A stretch of DNA of 12,020 nucleotides from contig DYCA01000043.1 of assembly GCA_019418305.1 (NCBI GenBank), positions 1 to 12,020 on the forward strand, read 5' to 3'. The position numbers and the translations under genes are program-made. Numbering within the stretch: position 1 is the stretch's first letter; each line of letters opens with the position of its first letter. Origin of the DNA: Clostridiales bacterium (lineage in GTDB: Bacteria > Bacillota > Clostridia > Oscillospirales > Butyricicoccaceae). The notes below the pieces were generated by a model. That model worked only from the letters and a program-made list of their open reading frames with translations. It searched no databases and was not told where the DNA came from. This document shows, in pieces, positions 1 to 6,235 of the stretch.

Positions 1-80
1 AATCTTGCGGCTTGAGGTTCGGTTGGCTTTCCCCGCGGACTGCCACGCGTCGCCGTCGTGGGGGTTTCCCATTATAGTCC

Positions 81-107
81 GTGCCGGGATGTTACCATCA
101 CCGGGAC
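81..107 (-). other. Stem-loop with GNRA tetraloop inside the OLE candidate
   Basis: Read on the minus strand, an 8-bp helix with one bulged base (84-91 with 96-104) is capped by GTAA, a GNRA tetraloop. Two further pairs (81-82 with 106-107) extend it past a G-G mismatch. GNRA loops often dock into tertiary receptors. This one exists only on the minus strand, which favours that orientation for the RNA. Confidence 0.5.
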
Positions 108-325
108 CGAATTGCCACTGAGTCCGCACTGCAATCCTCTGCCTGCCTCATTGCTGAATAGCCTAGGTGATTTCCACTGCAGGCAACACGATTCTTAGCC
201 TCTTTTGCAGACATGGTTTCAACCGTCAATTCCCGCGGCGTTCCTGGCCGGGAAACCGCGGGCGGATACGATATCCACCATGGCCACGCAAGGCAGGCTA
301 CACTGCACACAGCGTTTTGGGCACC

Positions 326-364
326 GCGCGGGCTTCCGGCCGCAATGGCCGGCGTATTCCGCGC
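326..364 (-). other. Two-tier GC hairpin inside the OLE candidate
   Basis: Six perfect outer pairs (GCGCGG 326-331 with CCGCGC 359-364) enclose an asymmetric internal loop and six perfect inner pairs (CCGGCC 336-341 with GGCCGG 347-352) around a 5-base loop. Twelve G-C pairs make it the most stable element of the region. Confidence 0.55.
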
Positions 365-395
365 AGCTTCCGCCGCACCGCAATACAGGTTTCAT

Positions 396-457
396 CCCGT
401 GCCGTTGGACATCCATCAACCCCGAAAGGGATGCTATAGGTGTCCGACAGTCACGGG
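396..457 (-). other. Long three-tier arm inside the OLE candidate
   Basis: Helices 396-401/452-457, 404-411/441-448 and 421-423/428-430 stack into one arm of about 60 bases separated by small internal loops. The middle helix has one A-C pair on the minus strand (T-G on the plus strand) at 406/446. The apical loop reads TTTC on the minus strand and GAAA on the plus strand, so this arm on its own does not favour the minus strand. Confidence 0.5.
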
Positions 458-646
458 TCTCCACGGCGAGAGGGTCGGTACTTCATGCCATTGAAGCGCG
501 CCCGCAAGCCTTAACCTCCAGCATCCACCCCAAACTGGGCGTAAGAAGCAAACACCAGAGACTTCATCGATATGCCCTTCTACGGATTTTTAGGCCCGTC
601 CTGGGAATCGTATGCGCTGACTAGGATACTACGTCACTTATTTGTT

Positions 647-675
647 ATTCTATCACATAAATCCATCGGATTCAA
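647..675 (-). promoter_or_regulatory. Sigma-A-like promoter before the OLE RNA candidate
   Basis: On the minus strand, TTGAAT (670-675) and TAGAAT (647-652) are separated by exactly 17 bases. The start would fall near 640, between the ispA stop at 699 and the structured region. No terminator is seen after ispA, so the RNA could be made both from this site and by processing of the operon transcript. The match is 4/6 and 5/6 to consensus. Confidence 0.45.
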
Positions 676-698
676 GAAAACCGCGTAAAAAACAGCGT

Positions 699-1583
699 TT
701 AATTCGTCCGATCGGTCAAACTGCGCGCCAATTCGACGAGAAATGCGCTCTCCGGCTGTCCGGATACCGCCTGCACCGCCTCGTCGGTCAGGCTTGCAAC
801 GAGCCTGCGGCATTCCTCCATGCCCAGCAGCGACGGAAAGGTGGATTTTTCGCTCTTTTCATCTTTGCCGACCGTCTTGCCAAGCGTTGCGGTGTCGCCC
901 TCGATATCCAGCATATCGTCCCGAATCTGGAACGCAAGGCCGAGCTTATCACCGTAGCTGCGCGCCATTTCAAGCGTCTGTGCGTCGTTTTTCCCCGCCG
1001 CAACGCAGCCAAGCTCACACGCCGCGCGCAGCAGGCAGCCGGTCTTGAGGCTTTGCAGCAGGCGCAGCTCGTCCAGAGAAATCTTTCGATGCTCTGCGCC
1101 CATGTCGAGCACCTGACCGCCAATCATGCCGTTCATGCCTGCCGCCTGTCCCAGAATTCGGATACAGGTGAGCACCGTCTCTGCGGATACGCCCTCAGCC
1201 GAGGCCGCAGTCTCAAACGCAGCAGTCAGCAGCCCATCGCCTGCGAGTACGGCGGTCGCCTCGCCAAACGCCTTATGGCAGGTTGGACGGCCGCGGCGCA
1301 AATCATCGTTATCCATGCACGGCAAGTCGTCATGGATAAGCGAATAGGTGTGAATCATCTCGAGCGCACACGCAAATGGCAGCGCCTTTTGCGTATCTCC
1401 GCCGCACAGGCGGCAGAACGCCAGCACAATCACCGGACGCAGACGCTTGCCGCCCGCCATCGCCGAATATTTCGCGGCTTCAAAAATGCGGTCGTATCCT
1501 TGGCCCGTTTCGCGGGACAGGTATTTTTCCAGTGCAGGCTCAATGACCGCGATATCCGCTTCCAGCTGCTCTGCAAACGTCAT
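699..1583 (-). CDS. ispA: Polyprenyl (farnesyl diphosphate) synthase
   Basis: The 294-residue product condenses dimethylallyl/geranyl diphosphate with isopentenyl diphosphate to give farnesyl diphosphate, the precursor of undecaprenyl phosphate and quinones. Seen in sequence: GGKRLRP at 44-50 (isopentenyl diphosphate binding), first aspartate-rich motif DDLPCMD at 85-91 within YSLIHDDLPCMDND, the lysine-threonine pair at 180-181, and second aspartate-rich motif DDMLD at 222-226 within FQIRDDMLD. Length and motifs are normal for bacterial IspA. The residues before the first motif (YSLIH) are those usual in short-chain C15 enzymes. The ATG overlaps the xseB stop as ATGA (1580-1583), so translation is probably coupled. 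It is the last protein gene before the OLE RNA candidate, as in Bacillus halodurans. Chain length cannot be proven from sequence alone. Confidence 0.95.
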   Translation of the reverse strand: MTFAEQLEADIAVIEPALEKYLSRETGQGYDRIFEAAKYSAMAGGKRLRPVIVLAFCRLCGGDTQKALPFACALEMIHTYSLIHDDLPCMDNDDLRRGRPTCHKAFGEATAVLAGDGLLTAAFETAASAEGVSAETVLTCIRILGQAAGMNGMIGGQVLDMGAEHRKISLDELRLLQSLKTGCLLRAACELGCVAAGKNDAQTLEMARSYGDKLGLAFQIRDDMLDIEGDTATLGKTVGKDEKSEKSTFPSLLGMEECRRLVASLTDEAVQAVSGQPESAFLVELARSLTDRTN

Positions 1584-1816
1584 TTGCCTGCCTCCTCCGC
1601 GTCAAACGGCTGCTCGGTCAGCTCGCCCTGCATATTTTCCTGCATGACCGTGACCTTCTGCTCCGCCTTGTCCAGCATCTTGCCCAGCGCCGCAGACAGC
1701 TTGGTTCCTTCCTCAAACAGCTTGATGCTGTCCCCGAGCGGCGCTTCTCCCTTTTCCAGCAGGCGGACGATTTCCTCGAGCCGCTCCATCTGGCTTTCAA
1801 ATGTCTTTTCCGCCAT
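1580..1816 (-). CDS. xseB: Exodeoxyribonuclease VII small subunit
   Basis: This 78-residue protein is the usual size for XseB. The conserved core FESQMERLEEIVRLLEKGE (6-24) and the second helix with SIKLFEEGTKLS form the helical hairpin that binds several copies along the XseA C-terminal stalk. Exonuclease VII degrades single-stranded DNA to oligonucleotides and acts in the cytoplasm in repair. The acidic tail after about residue 65 is not conserved. The ATG at 1816 lies inside the xseA 3' end (20-base overlap), and its stop overlaps the ispA start. Expression is therefore likely coupled to both neighbours. Confidence 0.95.
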   Translation of the reverse strand: MAEKTFESQMERLEEIVRLLEKGEAPLGDSIKLFEEGTKLSAALGKMLDKAEQKVTVMQENMQGELTEQPFDAEEAGK

Positions 1817-3092
1817 CGTTCTGTTCCTCCTCGATATCGGTCACGCGGCATCTCACCGCGCCTTTGGCAAATCGAATATGCAGCATATCGCCTGTTTTCA
1901 GCATCGACGCATCCGTGATGACTGCGCCACGCACGCCTTTATTCGCCACCGCATAGCCGCGCGCCAGCACGCGCAGCGGACTGATTGCATCCAGCGTGGC
2001 CACCGTCCTTGTAAACCGCAGACGGCGGCGCTGCACACCGTCCCGTCCTGCCGCAAGCAAACGGCGGCGCAGCAGCGTCAGCTTCTGTTCCTCGCGCGCG
2101 AGATACGCCGGGAATGCCGCGAACAATCGGTCGGCCGTCCGGTCGAGCATCACGCGCTTTTCTTCGATATACCGAATGGGATTGCGCGTTTCCAGCCGCT
2201 GCTGCAAAGCCTCCAGCGTGCGCTGCTTGTGCTGTATCTGTTTGTGCGCCGCTGCATGCAGCCGTGTGTCCAGCGTGCGCAGACTCAACGCATATTCTGC
2301 GCGGTCGGGCACAGCAAGCTCGGCCGCGCCTGAGGGCGTAGGCGCGCGCAGGTCGGCGACAAAGTCCGCAATGGTCACATCCGGCTCATGGCCGACCGCC
2401 GAAATCACCGGAATTTCAGATGCAAAAATCGCCCGCGCGACCGCCTCCTCGTTAAACGCCCACAGGTCCTCCATCGACCCGCCGCCGCGTCCGCACAGGA
2501 TGACATCCGCCTCGCCAATCGCATTGGCAAGACCAATCGCCCGCGCGATGCTGTCCGCCGCCCCCTGTCCCTGCACCTGCGCGGGATAGAGCGTGACCGC
2601 AGCCAGCGGCCAGCGGCGGCCCAGAATACGAATCATATCGCGCACCGCCGCGCCGGTCGGTGAGGTGACGAGCGCAATTTTGCGCGGCATGCGCGGAATG
2701 GGCTTCTTATACATTGGGTCAAACAAGCCTTCGGCCTGCAATTTTTTCTTCAGCTGCTCAAAGGCAAGGTTGAGTGCACCCGCGCCGTCTGGGATTACCT
2801 CGGAAATATACAGCTGCACCTGCCCCGTGCGCGGGAATGAGCTGACGCGCGCCCGCACGATGACCTTCATGCCGTTTTCCAGCCGGAATTTCAGACGCAT
2901 CGCGTCCGAACGGAACATCACCGCGTTGATGGACGCGCCCTCGTCCTTTAGGCTCATATAGTGATGTCCCGAGGAGTGCGCCTTGTAATTGGAGATTTCG
3001 CCCTGCACCAGCAGATTGCGGTAGCCCGGCACGGCGTCGAGCAGTTCCTTGATTTCGTTATTGAGTTGTGTGACCGAATAAATCGTACTCAC
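1797..3092 (-). CDS. xseA: Exodeoxyribonuclease VII large subunit
   Basis: The 431-residue product is the catalytic subunit of exonuclease VII, which cuts single-stranded DNA from either end. The N-terminal OB fold covers about residues 1-100, with SVTQLNNEIKELL and VQGEISNYKAHSSGHHYMSLKD typical of the family. The catalytic domain follows, with the signatures KIALVTSPTGAAVRDM (138-153), GRGGGSMEDLWAFNEE (201-216), SAVGHEPDVTIADFVADLRA (231-250) and PTPSGAAE. The remainder is a long helical stalk that carries XseB, ending in a small C-terminal domain (HIRFAKGAVRCRV). The start is GTG, overlapping the upstream stop as GTGA (3089-3092), with AAAGGAA 5 bases before it. Length is close to the family norm. 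Confidence 0.95.
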   Translation of the reverse strand: MSTIYSVTQLNNEIKELLDAVPGYRNLLVQGEISNYKAHSSGHHYMSLKDEGASINAVMFRSDAMRLKFRLENGMKVIVRARVSSFPRTGQVQLYISEVIPDGAGALNLAFEQLKKKLQAEGLFDPMYKKPIPRMPRKIALVTSPTGAAVRDMIRILGRRWPLAAVTLYPAQVQGQGAADSIARAIGLANAIGEADVILCGRGGGSMEDLWAFNEEAVARAIFASEIPVISAVGHEPDVTIADFVADLRAPTPSGAAELAVPDRAEYALSLRTLDTRLHAAAHKQIQHKQRTLEALQQRLETRNPIRYIEEKRVMLDRTADRLFAAFPAYLAREEQKLTLLRRRLLAAGRDGVQRRRLRFTRTVATLDAISPLRVLARGYAVANKGVRGAVITDASMLKTGDMLHIRFAKGAVRCRVTDIEEEQNDGGKDI

Positions 3093-4027
3093 GTTTTGTT
3101 CCTTTCATAAAGCCGCGCGGCAAGCACCGCCACGCCGACCGCATTATCGCCCGACAGCACCGGCTCGGCAAACCAAACCCGCTCCTCGAACGCCTGCTTC
3201 ATGCGCGTGCGCAGCACGCGGCTTGCCATCACGCCGCCCGCACACAAAACCGGGCAGTCATACTGCAAAAGCGCCTGCTCGGTCGCTTTCACGACCGCAT
3301 TGGCCACTGTTTCGAGCGTAAACCGCGCCATCTGCGCCGGTTTTGCGGTCTTGTGCTTGTTTTCCACCTGATTTTGCATACCGGACAGCGAAAACCGACA
3401 GTCCGTCACCTTGGGGCGATAGCCCTTTTCCGGTTCTGCATCCATCGCCAGCGCATCGAGCGCCGCGCCCGACGGAAACGGCAGCCCCAGCAGCGCGCCC
3501 GCACGGTCGATGAGCTGTCCCGCCGCAAGGTCGGTCGTGCCGCCGATGCAAGTACAGTCCGGCAGACCGTCCGCCCCCGGCATCACATACAGCAGCTCAC
3601 TCGTCCCGCCCGACAGATGCCATGCGAGAAACGGCTTGTCCAGCAGATTGAGCCGCCCAGCGGAGAGCGCCGCCGCCGCGATATGCCCCTGCTGGTGCGA
3701 TACAGGAAAAAGGGGCACAGATAGCAAATGCGCCGCGCTGCGCGCGACGCTCTGACCCGCCAAAAAGCACGGCATGTACGAGCCCTCGACCGCGCGCGGA
3801 CGGGTGCTTACGCCGATGGCGCGCACCTCGCCCTGCGGCAGGGCCTCAATTTTCTCATGCAGATGCACAGTATGCTGAAACAGCGCATCCGACTGACGCA
3901 GGCCGATTGCGCCCTCCGGCACAGTCAACAGGCTGCCCTCATTGTGCCACGCACCATTTTCAGCGTCAAATACCGCAGCAGACGTGCGGTAGTTTGAGGT
4001 ATCAATCCCCAGAAAGCGCTCAGGCAT
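3089..4027 (-). CDS. Kae1/TsaD-like (M22-family) ATPase-fold protein, divergent paralogue
   Basis: This 312-residue protein has the ASKHA/Kae1 fold: N-terminal FLGIDTSNYRTSAAVF (5-20), a metal-binding HxxxH in SHQQGHIAAA (H111, H115), the nucleotide loop LSGGTSELLYV (138-148), LLGLPFPSG (179-187), AGGVMASRVLR (263-273) and SGDNAVGVAVLA (292-303). TsaD, the essential t6A tRNA enzyme, usually has SCDET where this has SNYRT and is about 340 residues long. This is therefore probably a paralogue rather than the housekeeping TsaD, and its substrate is unknown. The ATG at 4027 has GGAG 7 bases upstream. A second ATG at 4033 would be too close to it. It overlaps nusB by 8 bases and xseA by 4. It occupies the place of folD in the Bacillus nusB-folD-xseA order. 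Confidence 0.8.
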   Translation of the reverse strand: MPERFLGIDTSNYRTSAAVFDAENGAWHNEGSLLTVPEGAIGLRQSDALFQHTVHLHEKIEALPQGEVRAIGVSTRPRAVEGSYMPCFLAGQSVARSAAHLLSVPLFPVSHQQGHIAAAALSAGRLNLLDKPFLAWHLSGGTSELLYVMPGADGLPDCTCIGGTTDLAAGQLIDRAGALLGLPFPSGAALDALAMDAEPEKGYRPKVTDCRFSLSGMQNQVENKHKTAKPAQMARFTLETVANAVVKATEQALLQYDCPVLCAGGVMASRVLRTRMKQAFEERVWFAEPVLSGDNAVGVAVLAARLYERNKT

Positions 4028-4505
4028 CGGCATTCTCCGCCGGCGCCGGCGCATCGGGTTGTGCGGCACGCGCTACCGATCCAAGTACGCCATTGATGAA
4101 CGCCGCGGCCTCGTCCGTGTCGTATACCTTGGCCAACTCGACCGCTTCATTGATAGCCGCGCCCACCGGCACATCTTCCACATAGCGCATCTCATAAATG
4201 GCAAGGCGCAGCACCGCCACAGTCATGCGCGACATGCGGCTGATTTTCCAGCCCTTGGAGTAGGAAGCAATCGTCTCATCCAGCTCCTGCTGGCGCGCGG
4301 CCACACCCTTTACCACCGCGCGGATGTACTCGGTCTGCGCTTCGGACAGTTTGCCCGCATACAGCGCAATATCGCCGCTGATTGAGGCCATGATGGACTC
4401 ATCCAGCCGCTCTTCCAAATTTTCGTCCTCAAACTGCTGGAACCCCATTTCAAAAATCAGGTGCAGCGCAATTTCTCTTGCTTTCGTTCTGCTCATCACA
4501 CTCAC
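4020..4505 (-). CDS. nusB: Transcription antitermination factor NusB
   Basis: This 161-residue, all-helical RNA-binding protein joins NusE (ribosomal protein S10) at boxA RNA to promote rRNA antitermination. The family pattern is clear: SRTKAREIALHLIFEMGFQ at the N terminus, then SKGWKISRMSRMTVAVLRLA, IYEMRY, PVGAAINEAVELAKVYDTDEAAAFINGVLG, and a short Ala/Pro-rich tail (DAPAPAENADA) outside the core. The start is uncertain. GTG at 4505 has GGAGG 11 bases upstream. ATG at 4496 gives the more typical N terminus MSRTKAREI but has only a weak ribosome site. It is the first gene of the operon behind the promoter at 4541-4569. Confidence 0.93.
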   Translation of the reverse strand: MSVMSRTKAREIALHLIFEMGFQQFEDENLEERLDESIMASISGDIALYAGKLSEAQTEYIRAVVKGVAARQQELDETIASYSKGWKISRMSRMTVAVLRLAIYEMRYVEDVPVGAAINEAVELAKVYDTDEAAAFINGVLGSVARAAQPDAPAPAENADA

Positions 4506-4540
4506 GGCGGCAGTTTCCTCCCATTTTTCGGTTACGCCTT

Positions 4541-4569
4541 ATTTTATCCTATTTTCGCCAAAGTTGCAA
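4541..4569 (-). promoter_or_regulatory. Sigma-A promoter of the nusB-xseAB-ispA operon
   Basis: On the minus strand, TTGCAA (4564-4569) and TAAAAT (4541-4546) are separated by 17 bases, ending about 35 bases before the nusB start. It lies just downstream of the yqhY terminator, so the operon is separated from yqhY transcription. Confidence 0.6.
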
Positions 4570-4599
4570 GGTGCTATTCCCGAAAAGGCACGCCGGAAC

Positions 4600-4635
4600 A
4601 AAAGAAAACGACAGGGCGACACGCCCTGCCGTTTT
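4600..4635 (-). terminator. Intrinsic terminator after yqhY
   Basis: A 14-bp helix (4605-4618 with 4622-4635) with a 3-base loop and one G-T pair on the minus strand ends in a T-rich stretch (GTTTTCTTTT). It starts 10 bases past the yqhY stop. The tail is T-rich only in the minus-strand direction of use. Confidence 0.8.
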
Positions 4636-4645
4636 GATGCCGTTC

Positions 4646-5053
4646 TTATTCCTGCTCCGCAGGCTGTTCCTCAACTGCCGGCGCAGGTGCAAACGTCACA
4701 CCGCCGACATGCACATTGACCTCGGTGACCTTCAGGCCGGTCATGGATTCGACCGAAGACCGCACATTCTCCTGCACCTGCTTTGCCACCTCACAGATAT
4801 TGTGACCGAACAGCGCAAGAAAACCGATCTCGATTTTGACCGTTCCCTCCTCGCCGATTTCAATGCGGACGCCCTTGGAAAGGTTCTTTTTACTCAAAAA
4901 GCCAACGATGTCACTGGTCAAAGTGGAATACAAACCACTCACGCCTGCGGTTTCCGAAGTGGCCAGCGCCGCGATAGATGCGACAACGTCCTCGGAAATC
5001 CGAATGGAACCCTGATCGCTCTCGGTCGACCAATACTCCTTGTGATCCGCCAT
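4646..5053 (-). CDS. yqhY: Asp23/Gls24-family envelope stress protein YqhY
   Basis: This 135-residue protein is of the Asp23 (DUF322) family. The core reads GSIRISEDVVASIAALATSE, TAGVSGL, then a beta-rich segment GVRIEIGEEGTVKIEIGF, ending in SMTGLKVTEVNVHVGGVTF. The tail is Pro/Ala/Glu-rich. In Bacillus subtilis YqhY is linked to control of acetyl-CoA carboxylase and lies beside accB-accC. Those genes are not between spoIIIAH and this gene here. The ATG at 5053 is chosen because AGGAG lies 10 bases upstream. The in-frame GTG at 5062 is only 1 base from AGGAG. It has its own TATAAT promoter and a terminator, so it is probably monocistronic. Confidence 0.9.
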   Translation of the reverse strand: MADHKEYWSTESDQGSIRISEDVVASIAALATSETAGVSGLYSTLTSDIVGFLSKKNLSKGVRIEIGEEGTVKIEIGFLALFGHNICEVAKQVQENVRSSVESMTGLKVTEVNVHVGGVTFAPAPAVEEQPAEQE

Positions 5054-5076
5054 AGTGCTCACTCTCCTTTAAACGG

Positions 5077-5104
5077 ATTATAGCACAGTTTTGGCAAAAA
5101 GCAA
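5077..5104 (-). promoter_or_regulatory. Promoter of yqhY
   Basis: On the minus strand a perfect TATAAT (5077-5082) is preceded at 16 bases by TTGCTT (5099-5104), a weak -35. An A/T-rich stretch lies upstream. It places a start about 20 bases before the yqhY ATG. Confidence 0.55.
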
Positions 5105-5127
5105 AGCAAAAATACGTGTCCGACAGC

Positions 5128-5655
5128 TTACTCCGCTTCCACTATCTTGACCTGTCCCGCGGTCATGCCGGTTTCACTGACCACGATATCTTTGATGACC
5201 GTCACATCAGTTGCCTGCAAGCCGCCGTCCGGCGGCGCAACCACAACGTTGACGCTGCTGTCTCCAATCATCACCACTGCATCCGCATACCCTTTGGCGC
5301 GAATCAGGCTTTCGATGTTCGCCTCGGCAACCGAATCATCCGCCAGCGCGGAAATCTGCGCGGCCGCCTCGTCCTTGGCCGCCTGGTCCGCATCCTCGCT
5401 CTCGCTCAGCTCGCGCAGCGTGCTCACTGCCTCATCCCGCGCCTGCTCGCGTGTCAGACGGGAGGTTGCGAAATAATCTTCCCCCTCCGCACCTGCCGCC
5501 GTGTCGGTGTCCGCCCCTGTTGTATCTGCACCGGTCTGTCCGGCCACCAGCAGCTCCTCCGGCGCGTCAACATAACTCCAGTTTAAGTAAACCGCCGCGC
5601 ATAGCAGCAGCGCGATCACACCGTATACCGCGCCGCGTTTCTTGATTTTTTTCAT
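5128..5655 (-). CDS. spoIIIAH: Stage III sporulation protein AH
   Basis: This 175-residue membrane protein of the mother cell pairs through its extracellular domain with SpoIIQ from the forespore to form the channel spanning the intermembrane space. Seen: a basic N terminus (MKKIKKRG), one membrane segment at about 8-24, a low-complexity Gly/Ala/Thr/Asp linker (about 37-60), then a helical region (LTREQARDEAVSTLREL) followed by the ring-building YscJ/FliF-like domain with ALADDSVAEANIESLIRAKG and DAVVMIGDSSVNVVV. ATG at 5655 is taken; the adjacent GTG at 5658 is equally reachable from AGGAGG. It is the last gene of the operon. No strong terminator follows before yqhY. Confidence 0.93.
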   Translation of the reverse strand: MKKIKKRGAVYGVIALLLCAAVYLNWSYVDAPEELLVAGQTGADTTGADTDTAAGAEGEDYFATSRLTREQARDEAVSTLRELSESEDADQAAKDEAAAQISALADDSVAEANIESLIRAKGYADAVVMIGDSSVNVVVAPPDGGLQATDVTVIKDIVVSETGMTAGQVKIVEAE

Positions 5656-5689
5656 CACTGCTCGCCCTCCTGTATTTGGTTACTATGTT

Positions 5690-6235
5690 TTATGATGCAT
5701 CGGACATTTTCAGAACCGTAACTTTGTCCGTCCCGATGCCGCACACTGTACTGACCGCCTGCGTCACCGCCAGACGCACCTGTGCATTATCCGCGCCGTC
5801 GCACAAAACGACCGCACCGCGAAACGTCGGCAGCAGGTTTTTGACCGTTACGGGTTTTTCTCCGTAGCTGCCGTCGCTGAGAATGGTCAAATCACTTTCA
5901 TAACTCTGGCTGCTGTCCATGCCGGTCGTCTGTCGGGTGTTGACCGCATAAACCGCTTCGCCGCTCTGCTCAAGCGACAGCATCAGCTGAACCCGTCCCA
6001 CGCCGTCCACTGCCGCCAGCTTATCGCACAGCGTCTGCTCAAAAGCGGCAAGGTCAAACGCGGCTTCCCCCTCCGTCACATCCGCTGATGCTGCGGTCTC
6101 CTGCGCGCCGCGTCCGCCTGAGGCGAGCAGCAACACCCCTGCCAGCAGCACAATCAGAACCGCGCGGTATTTAACCGCAAGCGGCACTATCTTTTGCTGC
6201 GCCGCGCGCAGCCACTCCTTCCACTGTTCCTTCAT
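5690..6235 (-). CDS. spoIIIAG: Stage III sporulation protein AG
   Basis: This 181-residue product has one membrane segment at about 24-40 and an extracellular domain that in Bacillus forms a large ring in the SpoIIIA-SpoIIQ channel. The family pattern FEQTLCDKLAAVDGVGRVQLMLSLEQSGEAVYAVN is clear. It is followed by KPVTVKNLLPTFRGAVVLCDGADN and VRLAVTQAVSTVCGIGTDKVTVLKM. The ATG at 6235 overlaps the spoIIIAF stop as ATGA. An in-frame GTG at 6247 would add four residues and lacks good spacing. It lies 34 bases before spoIIIAH. Confidence 0.93.
   Translation of the reverse strand: MKEQWKEWLRAAQQKIVPLAVKYRAVLIVLLAGVLLLASGGRGAQETAASADVTEGEAAFDLAAFEQTLCDKLAAVDGVGRVQLMLSLEQSGEAVYAVNTRQTTGMDSSQSYESDLTILSDGSYGEKPVTVKNLLPTFRGAVVLCDGADNAQVRLAVTQAVSTVCGIGTDKVTVLKMSDAS

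Larger units (their letters stand above)
1..640 (-). ncRNA. ole: OLE RNA (large structured non-coding RNA), 3' end probably at or past the window edge
   Basis: No credible coding sequence spans this 640-base stretch. It is rich in GC stem-loops: 326-331/359-364 enclosing 336-341/347-352; 396-401/452-457 enclosing 404-411/441-448; 232-238/256-262 enclosing 241-244/251-254; 140-146/179-185; 111-115/131-135; 84-91/96-104. A possible long-range helix pairs 4-10 (CTTGCGG) with 502-508 (CCGCAAG). It lies directly downstream of ispA in a nusB-xseA-xseB-ispA operon, which is where OLE RNA (about 600 nt) sits in Bacillus halodurans and relatives, upstream of oapA and dxs. OLE RNA is known to work at the membrane with the proteins OapA, OapB and OapC and to affect tolerance to cold, ethanol and Mg2+ stress. 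The strand is taken from synteny and the promoter at 647-675. A GNRA loop (GTAA, 92-95 complement) supports it, but some stems pair slightly better on the plus strand. I recognised it by context and architecture, not by alignment. Confidence 0.75.

Noticed and set aside
98..310. 70-residue open frame on the minus strand inside the OLE candidate
   Set aside because: No good ribosome site, no recognisable domain, and it runs through several stable stem-loops; most likely chance.
205..624. 139-residue open frame on the plus strand inside the OLE candidate
   Set aside because: Composition (Arg, His, Pro, Ser rich) and overlap with two other open frames on the same strand suggest chance; the DNA pattern is that of a structured RNA.
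1..640. RNase P RNA, tmRNA or rRNA as the identity of the structured region
   Set aside because: I see no RNase P core (GAGGAAAGTCC type), no tmRNA tag reading frame or CCA end, and no rRNA stretch I recognise; the operon position favours OLE.
642..2333. 563-residue open frame on the plus strand opposite ispA, xseB and xseA
   Set aside because: It lies wholly antisense to well-recognised genes, is rich in Arg/His/Cys/Gln without domain-like patterns, and long antisense open frames are common in GC-rich DNA.
5105..5127. Terminator for the spoIIIA operon
   Set aside because: Only a 4-bp stem is visible next to a T-rich run; too weak to call.
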